From JAHECW01 sp964641415 (GTDB lineage Bacteria; Acidobacteriota; Thermoanaerobaculia; Thermoanaerobaculales; Sulfomarinibacteraceae): DNA of 64,000 bases. The translations under genes and the position numbers were made by a program. Location of the stretch: NCBI GenBank assembly GCA_964641415.1, contig CAZXMW010000001.1, forward strand, positions 186,001 to 250,000, given 5' to 3'. Shown here one piece after another: positions 1 through 7,572 of the stretch. Under the pieces are notes generated by a model. It was not told the origin of the DNA. It saw only the letters and a program-made list of their open reading frames with translations, and did not search any database. Position 1 is the stretch's first letter. Every line of letters starts with the position of its first letter.

Positions 1-513
1 TCCGAGGTTCGACGGCGCGTCGCGGGCGTGCGGCAGGACGTCCAGCTGTTCTCCGAGACCGTTCGTTTCAATATCGATCTCGGTCGGGTCGACATCACCC
101 CCGAGGCGTGCGACGGGGCAGCCGAGCTGGTCCACGCCGACCGGGTGATCGAGCGGGTCGGCTGGGACCGCGTGCTCCGCGAGCGCGGCGCCGATCTCTC
201 GGTGGGGGAGGGCCAGCTGCTGACCCTGGCCCGGGCCATGGCCCACGATCCGGCGCTGATGATCCTCGACGAAGCCACGGCCTCCATCGACTCGATGACT
301 GAGCAGCTCATCCAGGATGCGCTCGTCCGGATCTTCGAGCGAAAGACCGTGATCGTCATTGCCCACCGATTGTCGACCGTCGAGCAGGCCGATCGGATCG
401 TCGTGCTCGAACGGGGGCGGATTGTCGAGCAGGGAAGTCACACCGAGCTGATGGCCGCCGACAGCCGGTACGCCGAGCTGGTCAAGGCGGGCGAGGACCT
501 GCTCGTGGCCTGA
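1..513 (+). CDS. ABC exporter ATP-binding domain, C-terminal part (5' truncated by window)
   Basis: This is the end of an ABC-type exporter subunit; the reading frame is open from base 1, so the start lies outside the window. In the visible 170 residues the nucleotide-binding domain shows a Q-loop (VRQDVQLFSET, Gln about residue 12), a modified signature LSVGEGQ at about 66-72 instead of LSGGQ, Walker B LMILDEA with the catalytic Glu at about 91, the D-loop, and the H-loop His in IVIAHRLS at about 122. The pattern is that of fused membrane-plus-ATPase exporters of the MdlB/SmdB/MsbA class, which act at the inner membrane. The substrate cannot be told from this domain. Confidence 0.9.
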   Translation, partial: SEVRRRVAGVRQDVQLFSETVRFNIDLGRVDITPEACDGAAELVHADRVIERVGWDRVLRERGADLSVGEGQLLTLARAMAHDPALMILDEATASIDSMTEQLIQDALVRIFERKTVIVIAHRLSTVEQADRIVVLERGRIVEQGSHTELMAADSRYAELVKAGEDLLVA

Positions 514-663
514 GTCGCGTCCGTGCCCGCGCTCGATCCCGATCCCGAACCCTGTCGCGATCCCGGTCGACCCTTCGACGCCGGCCTTTCCCGCCGGCGG
601 CTTTCGTCTTCGATGCTCGGGCCTGCCGAGCGCGAGCGCTCGTCAGCCCCTGCCGCTGCCGAT

Positions 664-898
664 TGTCGGCTGCCTGGGGCCCGAGTCCGAATCCGACACC
701 GTCTCGGAGGCCGTCTCCGAACCCGGAGCTGCAGCCGAACCCGGAACCGCAGCCGAAATCGAAACCGCAACCGAAACCGCATCCGTATCCGACACCGCAT
801 CCGTATCCGACACCGCATCCGAATCCGACACCGCATCCGAATCCGACACCGCATCCGAATCCGAATCCGAACCCGACACCGCATCCGGAACCACCCCG
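664..898. repeat. Degenerate hexamer tandem array A1 (ATCCGA/CACCGC type)
   Basis: The stretch consists of six-base units with a conserved CCG, such as ATCCGA, ATCCGT, CACCGC, AACCGC and GCCGAA. Between about 779 and 890 the larger unit ATCCGAATCCGACACCGC and its ATCCGT variant repeats several times. The edges decay gradually into unique sequence. Related arrays lie at about 9676-9890 and 31858-32131. Confidence 0.85.
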
Positions 899-930
899 AC
901 GCCCTTCATTCGGAGGCGGGTCGTTCACGA

Positions 931-975
931 CCCGCGACCCCGCGGCTGTCGGGTCGCGGGGCCTGAAGGCCCCGC
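931..975. repeat. Two overlapping, mutually exclusive inverted repeats
   Basis: CCCGCGACCC at 931-940 is perfectly complementary to GGGTCGCGGG at 951-960. GCGGGGCC at 956-963 is perfectly complementary to GGCCCCGC at 968-975 around a TGAA loop. The two stems share 956-960, so they cannot form together on one strand. No T-run follows, so an intrinsic terminator is not clearly indicated. Confidence 0.6.
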
Positions 976-1015
976 TTACGGCCTGCCCCTGCCGCTGATC
1001 GCTGGCGCTGCATTC

Positions 1016-1372
1016 GGGATCGGCAACCCGCGCTCGGCTGGCGAGCGAGTCAGGTCAACGTCGCGTCAGTGAGGTTGGCACTGACCGCAGCCGGGCGAGG
1101 GTGCGGTCGCCGCGCGCGGAGCGCGCGAGCACGGCATCGGCATCGGAGTCGGCATCGGAATCGGAATCGGGATCGGAATCGGGATCGGCATCGGGATCGG
1201 CAACCCGCCCTCGGCTGGCGAGCGAGTCAGGTCAACGTCGCGTCAGCGAGGTTGACACTGACCGCAGCCGGGCGAGGGTGCGGTCGCCGCGCGCGGAGCG
1301 CGCGAGCACGGCATCGGGATCGGAATCGGAATCGGGATCGGAAGCGGAATCGGGTTTGGGAGCGATCCCATC
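1016..1372. repeat. 177-bp tandem duplication interleaved with hexamer array A2
   Basis: Bases 1016-1140 recur at 1193-1317 with about three mismatches in 125, a period of 177. Each copy ends in a run of six-base units (CATCGG, AATCGG, GATCGG), which are the reverse complement of the units in array A1. A unique block and its hexamer tail therefore duplicated together. The block starts GGGATCGGCAACCCG and contains the GC-rich palindrome GCGCGCGGAGCGCGC. Confidence 0.9.
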
Positions 1373-1408
1373 GCTCATCCAGCATCCAGCATCCGGCGCC
1401 GGACCAGC

Positions 1409-1414
1409 TACCAT
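1409..1414 (+). promoter_or_regulatory. Candidate -10 box, leaderless type, for the 1421 gene
   Basis: TACCAT ends exactly six bases before the ATG at 1421 and there is no Shine-Dalgarno sequence between them. The spacing matches the other TAnnnT-N6-start sites in this window (for example 41481, 50430, and 23599-23604 on the minus strand). Confidence 0.4.
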
Positions 1415-1420
1415 TGGCTG

Positions 1421-1777
1421 ATGAAGTGGCTCGTCGTCGCCGCGATCCTCGGTTATCTCGGGCTGCGGATCTACGTCTACTTCAAGCCGTCGTCGTTGGT
1501 GGCCCGGGTCTTGCGCCGGCGCTCTCTGCTCCGCACCGACGCCCACGCCATGTCTCGACGGGAGCTGCTGCTCAGCGCGCTGTCGTTCTTCGTCTTCGCC
1601 GCCTGCTGCGGGGCGCTCTACCTGGGTGTGGCGCGGGGCGCAGCCGAGCTCGGCTGGGCGTTGTTCGAGGCCCGGCCCGTGGTGGTGCTCGCCAAGGCCG
1701 GCCTGTTCGTCGGGGTCATGGCGCTGGCGGCCTGCCTGTTCCTCGCCGGGGTCGCGGTGCTCCGCCGCGAGCGGTGA
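1421..1777 (+). CDS. Small hypothetical membrane protein
   Basis: The product is 118 residues and I do not recognise a family. Hydrophobic segments lie at about residues 3-20, 52-75 and 85-112, separated by a basic loop (RVLRRRSLLR, about 30-39). It is therefore probably an inner-membrane protein with three spans and positively charged cytoplasmic loops. The ATG at 1421 is chosen because hydrophobic sequence begins at once and a -10 like box sits six bases upstream; there is no ribosome-binding site. It stands alone between a repeat region and a secreted phosphatase, so the neighbours give no functional hint. Confidence 0.6.
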   Translation: MKWLVVAAILGYLGLRIYVYFKPSSLVARVLRRRSLLRTDAHAMSRRELLLSALSFFVFAACCGALYLGVARGAAELGWALFEARPVVVLAKAGLFVGVMALAACLFLAGVAVLRRER

Positions 1778-1957
1778 CCGCGAGAGATCGGCACGGATCG
1801 CCCGTTCCCGGCCTCGAAGCGACGCGACCGTGTACCATGAGGCTCGCTTCATGCCGGGTCAACACAGCTCGATGACGATGGGTCGCTCGTTTCACTGCGG
1901 GTCGGTCGGGCGCACACCCCGAAGCCGCTCCGGCCCGCCACGTTCGAGGAGGTGGTG

Positions 1958-4105
1958 ATGCGCCGCACGTTTCGTACCGCGATCGGTTCCGCCCTTCTGA
2001 GTGCCGTCGTTCTGACCGCCGTGCCGACCGCCGCCCAGGGGATGTTCCCATTCTCGGTGGCGTCGGGCGATCCTCGTCCCGACAGCGTCATCCTGTGGAC
2101 GCGGGTTGCCGAGCCCGACATGCCCGACGCTCTGATGGTCGAGGTCGCATCGGATTTTGACTTCACCGATGTCGTCTTCAGCCGAATGCTGACCGCATCG
2201 GCCAACGACGGATGGGTGGTCAAGGTCAGAGCCGACGGGCTGGCTCCCTACACGACCTACTTCTACCGCTTCGTCTACGGCTCCGGAGGCGCGGTCGAGA
2301 CCTCTCCGGTCGGCCGCACCAAGACCGCGCCGATCCCCGACATGGACGTGCCAGTGGTCTTCGCGGTGGTCTACTGCCAGGACTACATCGGCCGTTACTA
2401 CAACGCCTACGCCAAGCTGCTCGCCGACCACGACGAGGACATCGACTTCGTGGTCCACCTGGGCGACTTCATCTACGAAACCACCGGCGATCCGTCGTTC
2501 CAGAACCCGAGCCCGGGTCGGACCATCGGGTTCTCCGACACCGAGGGCGCGATCCAGCTCGGTTCGGCCGACAACCCGTACTACGCCGCCGCGAGCCTGT
2601 CCAACTACCGCGAGATCTACTCGACCTACCGGTCGGACCCGGTCTACCGGGAGGTCCACGAGCGCTGGCCGATGATCGTCATCTGGGACGACCACGAGTT
2701 CTCCAACGACGCCTGGGGCGCGACCGCGACCTACTTCAACGGTCGGGTCGACGAGTTCGACGCGGTGCGCAAGCGCAACGCCGAGCGGGCGTTCTTCGAG
2801 TGGGCGCCGACCGAGATCGGGGTCAACGCCGACGGTGTACTGGACATCAACGACAGCCTTCTCTGGCCCAACTCGAGGATCTACCGGGACTATCCTTACG
2901 GCGCTCATCTGCACCTCGTGCTGACCGACTCGCGGACCAACCGGCCGGATCATCTGGTGGCCGAAGACGCCTACCCGGGCGCCGTGCCGGTCGACGAGCC
3001 CGCGCTGCGCAGCGCGCTGGGCGATGCGCAGTTCGACCAGATCAGCGGCTCGCTCGATCCCTACGTCGACATGAGGCTGCTCGGTGCGGCGCTGCCGATC
3101 TTCCGCCAGACGGTGGCCTCGATCTCGGCCCAGGTCGCCATGGCGGAGAACCCGGAGCTCGACATCTTCGAGGCGATCCGGCTCGCCGAGAGCCTGATCG
3201 ACGGCAACGTCAGCACGACCTACATCAGCCAGCTCTTCGCTGCCGCCGGCCTGACGCCCCCGTTCGGCCCCGACACTCTCGCAGCCCTGCCCCGGGGCCT
3301 GTCCAACATCCTGATGGGCAAGCTCGCAATGTACTCCAGCCAGGGGTCGCGGAACATCCTGTTCTGGGACTCGTTCAACCTGTACGCTCTCGTCCGTTAC
3401 CTGACCGAGGGACCGGCGGTCCAGGACCTGCTCGGGACCCAGCAGACGGCGTGGCTCGCCGGTGTCCTGAGCCAGAGTCAGGCGACCTGGAAGGTGGTCG
3501 GCAACTCGGTCATGATGACGCCGCTGCTGGTCGATTTCACCCATCCGCTGATCGCTCCCATGCTGCCGCCCGACTTTCCCGACACCTTCAAGACCCGCAT
3601 GCTGCTCACCGCCGACCAGTGGGACGGTTTCCCCCAGAACCGGCTCGAGCTGCTCGGCCTCATGAAGACCGTCCCGGGGACGGTGCTGATTTCGGGCGAC
3701 ATCCACGCCACCTTCGTCACCGACCATGGCGAGGGGCTGGTTGAGTTCACCGGTCCGGCGGTTTCGTCGGGGACCTTCGGCGACCTGGTCGAACGGGCCG
3801 TGCTCGACAACCCGATTCTCGGTCAGCTGCCCGGCATCGAGGACCTGTTGGCCGTGCTGCCGCAGCTGCTCCAGGCCTCGACGGTCGACTCGCCGGCCAC
3901 CGACTCGACCATTCTCTATCCGCGAACAACGAACCACGGCTACATGGTCATGGAGGTCACCGACCGGACCATGACCGCGGTTCTTGAAGAGATCGACGAA
4001 GACGAGGTCTTCAACAGCTTGTACGACGATCCGGCGACGCTGGACGGGCTGTTCACCACCACGGTCTTCACAATCGAGGACGGGATCCTCCGGCCCGGTC
4101 CGTGA
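1958..4105 (+). CDS. phoD: Secreted PhoD-family alkaline phosphatase
   Basis: PhoD enzymes are metal-dependent phosphomonoesterases or diesterases exported to release phosphate from organic sources. The ATG at 1958 has AGGAGG five bases upstream; in-frame GTG codons at 1952 and 1955 overlap or abut that site and are less likely. The first 28 residues form a signal peptide (MRRTFRTAIG start, hydrophobic core, then AAQG). The PhoD N-terminal domain begins FPFSVASGDP with a following WTRV motif. Metal-site motifs of the metallophosphoesterase domain are visible: VHLGDFIYE (about 166-174), WDDHEFSND (243-251) and SGDIHATF (579-586). At 715 residues it is longer than typical 500-600 residue PhoD proteins, with an insertion between the second and third motifs. 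A stem-loop follows the stop. Confidence 0.9.
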   Translation: MRRTFRTAIGSALLSAVVLTAVPTAAQGMFPFSVASGDPRPDSVILWTRVAEPDMPDALMVEVASDFDFTDVVFSRMLTASANDGWVVKVRADGLAPYTTYFYRFVYGSGGAVETSPVGRTKTAPIPDMDVPVVFAVVYCQDYIGRYYNAYAKLLADHDEDIDFVVHLGDFIYETTGDPSFQNPSPGRTIGFSDTEGAIQLGSADNPYYAAASLSNYREIYSTYRSDPVYREVHERWPMIVIWDDHEFSNDAWGATATYFNGRVDEFDAVRKRNAERAFFEWAPTEIGVNADGVLDINDSLLWPNSRIYRDYPYGAHLHLVLTDSRTNRPDHLVAEDAYPGAVPVDEPALRSALGDAQFDQISGSLDPYVDMRLLGAALPIFRQTVASISAQVAMAENPELDIFEAIRLAESLIDGNVSTTYISQLFAAAGLTPPFGPDTLAALPRGLSNILMGKLAMYSSQGSRNILFWDSFNLYALVRYLTEGPAVQDLLGTQQTAWLAGVLSQSQATWKVVGNSVMMTPLLVDFTHPLIAPMLPPDFPDTFKTRMLLTADQWDGFPQNRLELLGLMKTVPGTVLISGDIHATFVTDHGEGLVEFTGPAVSSGTFGDLVERAVLDNPILGQLPGIEDLLAVLPQLLQASTVDSPATDSTILYPRTTNHGYMVMEVTDRTMTAVLEEIDEDEVFNSLYDDPATLDGLFTTTVFTIEDGILRPGP

Positions 4106-4112
4106 CGCCGCC

Positions 4113-4178
4113 GGCGCCCGACGACGACGGGTTTCTCCGGACCCCGTCGGACTCCTTTTTCGGGCGCCGTTTTCTTCT
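4113..4178 (+). terminator. Likely terminator downstream of phoD
   Basis: GGCGCCCG (4113-4120) pairs perfectly with CGGGCGCC (4161-4168), enclosing an inner stem CGACGGG/CCCGTCG (4125-4131 with 4143-4149). A T-rich stretch, GTTTTCTTCT, follows at 4169-4178, eight bases after the phoD stop region. Confidence 0.5.
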
Positions 4179-4206
4179 CGCGTCGGTCTCGGGCACAATG
4201 GCGACG

Positions 4207-4623
4207 ATGACCGGCCACGATCCGAGCCGAACCCGGAACAACCCGTGCCGGCGGCACCGCTGTACGCTGTGCTGCCGCGACACCAGAATGACGCTGACCG
4301 AAGCCGACGTCGCAGCTCTCGAGGCAACCGGTGCGACCGGTTTCGCGCGGCTCGACGACAACGGCGATCTCGAGTTCGTCAACCGCGACGGTCGTTGTGT
4401 CTTTCTCGGTGACGACGGATGTCGGGTTTACGAGGCTCGGCCGGAAGGTTGTCGACTCTACCCGCTGGTGCTCGACCTGCGGTCGGGCATGGTGATCCGC
4501 GACACCCTCTGTCCGCACCGCGGGGAATTCGACCTCGAGCTCGCACACGAGCTCGCGCTGCGTCGGTCGGTGGCGCGCGAGGAGGCCGAGGCGCTGTGCC
4601 GTCTGCGGCGTGCCGGTGACTGA
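4207..4623 (+). CDS. YkgJ-family cysteine-cluster protein
   Basis: The 138-residue product carries the eight-cysteine pattern of the YkgJ/CxxCxxCC family (Fe-S or zinc-binding proteins of unclear function). Visible elements are CRRHRCTLCC near the N-terminus, CVFLGDDGCRVYEARPEGCRLYPL in the middle (too long to be chance; key residues are the three Cys and the RP-x-x-CR pair) and DTLCPH near the end. The ATG at 4207 is preceded at seven bases by CACAAT, a plausible -10 for leaderless transcription; the ATG at 4198 lies inside that box. The gene overlaps the next one by 14 bases, so the two are probably translated together. The substrate is unknown. Confidence 0.8.
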   Translation: MTGHDPSRTRNNPCRRHRCTLCCRDTRMTLTEADVAALEATGATGFARLDDNGDLEFVNRDGRCVFLGDDGCRVYEARPEGCRLYPLVLDLRSGMVIRDTLCPHRGEFDLELAHELALRRSVAREEAEALCRLRRAGD

Positions 4624-6199
4624 GCGGGGCGCTCTCGGCCGCGCGACACGATGGGCCGCGGCCGGAATCGCGCTCGGCCTCGTCGGTTGTGCGGGAACCT
4701 CCGGTGTCGACCGCGTGGCGACCGGGAGCGCCGGGTCGTCGCGGACCCTGCCCTGGGAGTGGTGGCGGGATCCGGCCATCGTCGCCTCGGTGCCCGACGG
4801 CGATCGGACCGTGATGCGCTCGAGCCACTGCCCGTCGGGCTGCGAGCTCGACCGGCACTCGCCGGACGAGCCGCGGTTCGTCGAGGTGCGCCGCGGCGAG
4901 GGCGTGATCTTCGAGGCGGAGGGCGCGGGCGCCGTGACCCGGATCTGGATGGTCATGGGCGACGGCGTCAGCGACCCCCTGGATCCGACCATCCGGCTGC
5001 GGGTCCGGGTCGACGGCGACCGCAGACCGGTGGTCGACCTGCCGCTTCCCGACCTGTTCTCCGGAACCACGGCGCCGTTTCTGCCGCCGCTGGTCGTGGG
5101 CCGCTCGCTGAGCGGCGGCGGCAGTGTGTCGTACGTGCCGATTCCGTTTCGCGACGGGTGCACGGTGTCGCTGGTCGGCGCCGGCGACGCGACGATCTGG
5201 TTCCAGGTGACGGCGCGGCTGGTTGCCGACCCGACCGGAGTTCGCTCGTTCACGGGGCACGAGCGTTTCGACGACCTGCGCACGATGCTCGATCGGGCCG
5301 GGTCGGACCCGTGGCCGACCGCCGCTCCCCCGGCGGCAGCCGGAACCGTCGTTCTTCCGCCGGGCGGCGCCGAGGTGCTGGCGACCCTCGACGGGCCGGA
5401 CATGGTCAACGGCATCATCCTGCGCGTCAAGCGGTCGCACTGGCCCCGGCTCGGCTTGCGGTTGACCTTCGACGACCGCCCGCCCCGCCTGATCCCGCTG
5501 ATGGACCTGTTCGGCATCCCGAACACCGCCGGGCCGACGACGCGCTCGCTCATGGTCGGGGCCGACGATGCCGGAGACCTCTACTGCTACTTTCCGATGC
5601 CGTTCTTCGACCGCGCGGTCGTCGAGCTCCTGCGGCGACCGGTCGAGGGCCCGGCCAGGGTCAGGGTCGACTACGCCCTGCGGACCGCCGGTCGATCGCC
5701 CCGGCCCGACGCCGGGACCTTCGAGGTTCATGTTCGGCGTCACGACGGCCGCCCCGGACGTGGTGAGATCGAGGTTCTCGATCTCGAAGGCGCCGGCGCC
5801 TGGGTCGGGCTGGCCGCCGAGCTCGCGCCGGGCGATCGCCGGGGATGGGCCTTTCTCGAGGGTGACGAGAGGATCTTCATCGACGGGGAGCCGACGCCGT
5901 CGTGGCACGGCACCGGCGTCGAGGACCTGTTCAACGGCGGCTTCTACTTTCGGATTTCCGGCGTCGGCTGGTCGCCGTTCGCCTCCGCCCTGGCCGGCGC
6001 ACCGCACATCCATCGGGCCCGCCCCCGGGTCGACATGTACCGGCTGCTGCTCGGCGACGCGGTTGTCTTTTCCGACGCGCTGAGAGCGGTCATCGAGGCG
6101 GGGCCGACCGGGAACCTCGGGCTCGAGGGGACCACCATCGCCTACACCTACCGGCGTCTTGCCGTCGGGCCCGAGCGCCCGTCGGCTGAGGGTCAGTGA
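4610..6199 (+). CDS. DUF2961 (GH172-like) lipoprotein
   Basis: The 529-residue protein begins with a basic segment and a hydrophobic run ending in the lipobox LVGC (Cys about residue 27), so it is probably an outer-membrane or periplasmic lipoprotein. DUF2961 is the domain of glycoside hydrolase family 172, which includes difructose-anhydride-forming and D-arabinofuranan-cleaving enzymes with a double jelly-roll fold. Supporting motifs are the near-N-terminal VTRIWM strand, the FNGGFYF stretch in GVEDLFNGGFYF, and the late HRARPRVDMYR segment. The GTG at 4610 gives the full signal; GTG at 4616 is an alternative. It overlaps the YkgJ gene by 14 bases. The precise sugar substrate cannot be assigned. 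Confidence 0.75.
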   Translation: MPVTERGALGRATRWAAAGIALGLVGCAGTSGVDRVATGSAGSSRTLPWEWWRDPAIVASVPDGDRTVMRSSHCPSGCELDRHSPDEPRFVEVRRGEGVIFEAEGAGAVTRIWMVMGDGVSDPLDPTIRLRVRVDGDRRPVVDLPLPDLFSGTTAPFLPPLVVGRSLSGGGSVSYVPIPFRDGCTVSLVGAGDATIWFQVTARLVADPTGVRSFTGHERFDDLRTMLDRAGSDPWPTAAPPAAAGTVVLPPGGAEVLATLDGPDMVNGIILRVKRSHWPRLGLRLTFDDRPPRLIPLMDLFGIPNTAGPTTRSLMVGADDAGDLYCYFPMPFFDRAVVELLRRPVEGPARVRVDYALRTAGRSPRPDAGTFEVHVRRHDGRPGRGEIEVLDLEGAGAWVGLAAELAPGDRRGWAFLEGDERIFIDGEPTPSWHGTGVEDLFNGGFYFRISGVGWSPFASALAGAPHIHRARPRVDMYRLLLGDAVVFSDALRAVIEAGPTGNLGLEGTTIAYTYRRLAVGPERPSAEGQ

Positions 6200-6202
6200 A
6201 GC

Positions 6203-7462
6203 TCAAAGCAGGGTGAGCAGGGCCAGGCTGATCGCGCCCAGGGCGGTCAGGCTCGCCAGTGACGTGCGGCCGGCGATCCGGGAACCGAAGACCGCAGCGT
6301 AGACTCCCTTGACGAGATTGTTGGCGGCGGCGGCGAGGGTCACGGCCAGGGCCGCGGTTTCGAACGAAAGGCTCGAACCGACCTGCTGGGTGACGCCGAG
6401 GATGAAGGGGTCGACGTCGGCAGCGCCCATGATCGCCGCGAGCACCAGGATGCCGGTTCCGCCGAAACGCTCGGCCACGATGCGGGTCACGACGAGCACT
6501 CCGAGGAAGATCCCGGCGAAGGTGAAGGCCGACGTCAGCTCGAGCGGGTTGTCGGCCTTTCGGGCGTCCCCCTCGGTGTCGTCGGCGAGCCCGCGGCCGA
6601 GCCGGCCGAGCACGATGCCGGCGAGCATTGCGGCGGCCGACATCACCACGAAGAGGATCGCCAGGCGTCGGCCGAGAGCCGGCGCGAACAGTGCGACGAG
6701 GACCAGCAGGCGCAGGTACATGACGCCGGTGGCGGCGACGATGGCGCCGGCGTAGCCGAGGTCGGCGTGCTCTCCGGTCTTGGATTGCCGAGCGAGGACC
6801 ACCGTCGTGACGGTCGACGAGTAGGCGCCGCCGAGAATGCCGGACAGCAGCAGGGCTCGCCCGCCGAAGCGCTGCTGGAGCAGGTAGCTTCCATAGGAAA
6901 GCCCGCTCACGGCGACGACGATGAGCCAGATCTTGAACGGGTTGATGTCGTACTCGGTGAACGGTTGGTTCGGCACCGCGGGCAGGATGACCGCGGTGAG
7001 AACCAGGAAGCGGAGCAGCGTGCGAAGCTCGCCGGACGGCACGCGCGCGGCGAGGCCCTCGAGCCGGCTCTTCTCGTGCAGCAGGATCGCGGTCACCACG
7101 CCGACGGCCAGCGCCAGCCGGTACATCTCGTGTCCGGCGGCGGCGCCGAGGGCGTAGGTCAGCATCGCGGCGAACTCGGTGGTCAGACCGAGCTCGTCGG
7201 CCTGGACGCTGGCCGCGTGGGACACCGCCAGCAGACCACCGAGCACCAGCAGACCGACGGCGAACGGAATCGGAGACGGGAAGACCTCGACCAAAAGGAA
7301 GCCGCCGAGACCGATGAGCGGGAAGGTGCGGATGCCGCCGAAGAACCCGCCCGCGTCGTCCGGCCGTTTCTCCTCGCGCTCGAAGCCGATGAGCAGCGAC
7401 AGACCGAGGGTGACGGCGAACCCGGCCAGCTCGGGGGGGAGGTGAGCGAGAAGCGTATCCAC
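6203..7462 (-). CDS. MgtC/SapB-type membrane protein with DUF4010 domain
   Basis: The 419-residue protein has about a dozen hydrophobic segments. The first 130 residues match the MgtC/SapB N-terminal module (GLSLLIGFEREEK, then the RTFPLIGLGG stretch with the conserved Arg and Gly). The rest corresponds to DUF4010, a membrane module often fused to it. MgtC-like proteins affect Mg2+ adaptation and acid tolerance; the biochemical role of DUF4010 fusions is not settled. The start is GTG at 7462 with TACACT exactly six bases upstream, the leaderless layout seen elsewhere here. It converges with the DUF2961 gene, with only 3 bases between their stops. Confidence 0.8.
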   Translation of the reverse strand: MDTLLAHLPPELAGFAVTLGLSLLIGFEREEKRPDDAGGFFGGIRTFPLIGLGGFLLVEVFPSPIPFAVGLLVLGGLLAVSHAASVQADELGLTTEFAAMLTYALGAAAGHEMYRLALAVGVVTAILLHEKSRLEGLAARVPSGELRTLLRFLVLTAVILPAVPNQPFTEYDINPFKIWLIVVAVSGLSYGSYLLQQRFGGRALLLSGILGGAYSSTVTTVVLARQSKTGEHADLGYAGAIVAATGVMYLRLLVLVALFAPALGRRLAILFVVMSAAAMLAGIVLGRLGRGLADDTEGDARKADNPLELTSAFTFAGIFLGVLVVTRIVAERFGGTGILVLAAIMGAADVDPFILGVTQQVGSSLSFETAALAVTLAAAANNLVKGVYAAVFGSRIAGRTSLASLTALGAISLALLTLL

Positions 7463-7468
7463 CCCTCA

Positions 7469-7474
7469 AGTGTA
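7469..7474 (-). promoter_or_regulatory. Candidate -10 box of the MgtC-like gene
   Basis: On the minus strand TACACT is followed by six bases and then the GTG start at 7462. Confidence 0.4.
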
Positions 7475-7488
7475 TGCGATTTGCTCAG

Positions 7489-7563
7489 TTCTTTTTCTCG
7501 GGTTGGAAACAGTTGCGCTCGTCGGACCGCGGCGCGGTGGCGATTCCAAGCCGAGAAAAAGAA
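7489..7563. repeat. 20-bp inverted repeat between hutU and the MgtC gene
   Basis: The arm TTCTTTTTCTCGGGTTGGAA (7489-7508) and the arm TTCCAAGCCGAGAAAAAGAA (7544-7563) are complementary at 19 of 20 positions, with a 35-base loop. It sits in the 110-base gap after the hutU stop and before the MgtC start, both genes on the minus strand. The outer end of the stem is A/T-rich, so on the minus strand a T-run precedes the stem instead of following it. It may terminate hutU, isolate the two genes, or mark a mobile-element scar. Confidence 0.75.
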
Positions 7564-7572
7564 GGTGTCGTG

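Larger units (their letters stand above)
514..1420. other. Repeat-rich intergenic region, no gene supported
   Basis: About 900 bases lie between the ABC gene and the small membrane protein. They hold a six-base tandem array (about 664-898), overlapping inverted repeats (931-975), and a 177-bp duplicated block with a second array read on the opposite strand (1016-1372). Every reading frame through the arrays is open only because the period is six. None has a ribosome site or protein-like composition, so I call no gene here. Confidence 0.7.

Noticed and set aside
664..1372. CRISPR array
   Set aside because: Units are six bases with no unique spacers and no cas genes are nearby.
1892..4327. 811-codon minus-strand frame over phoD
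   Set aside because: GC-rich antisense frame; phoD on the plus strand has full catalytic motifs and a signal peptide.
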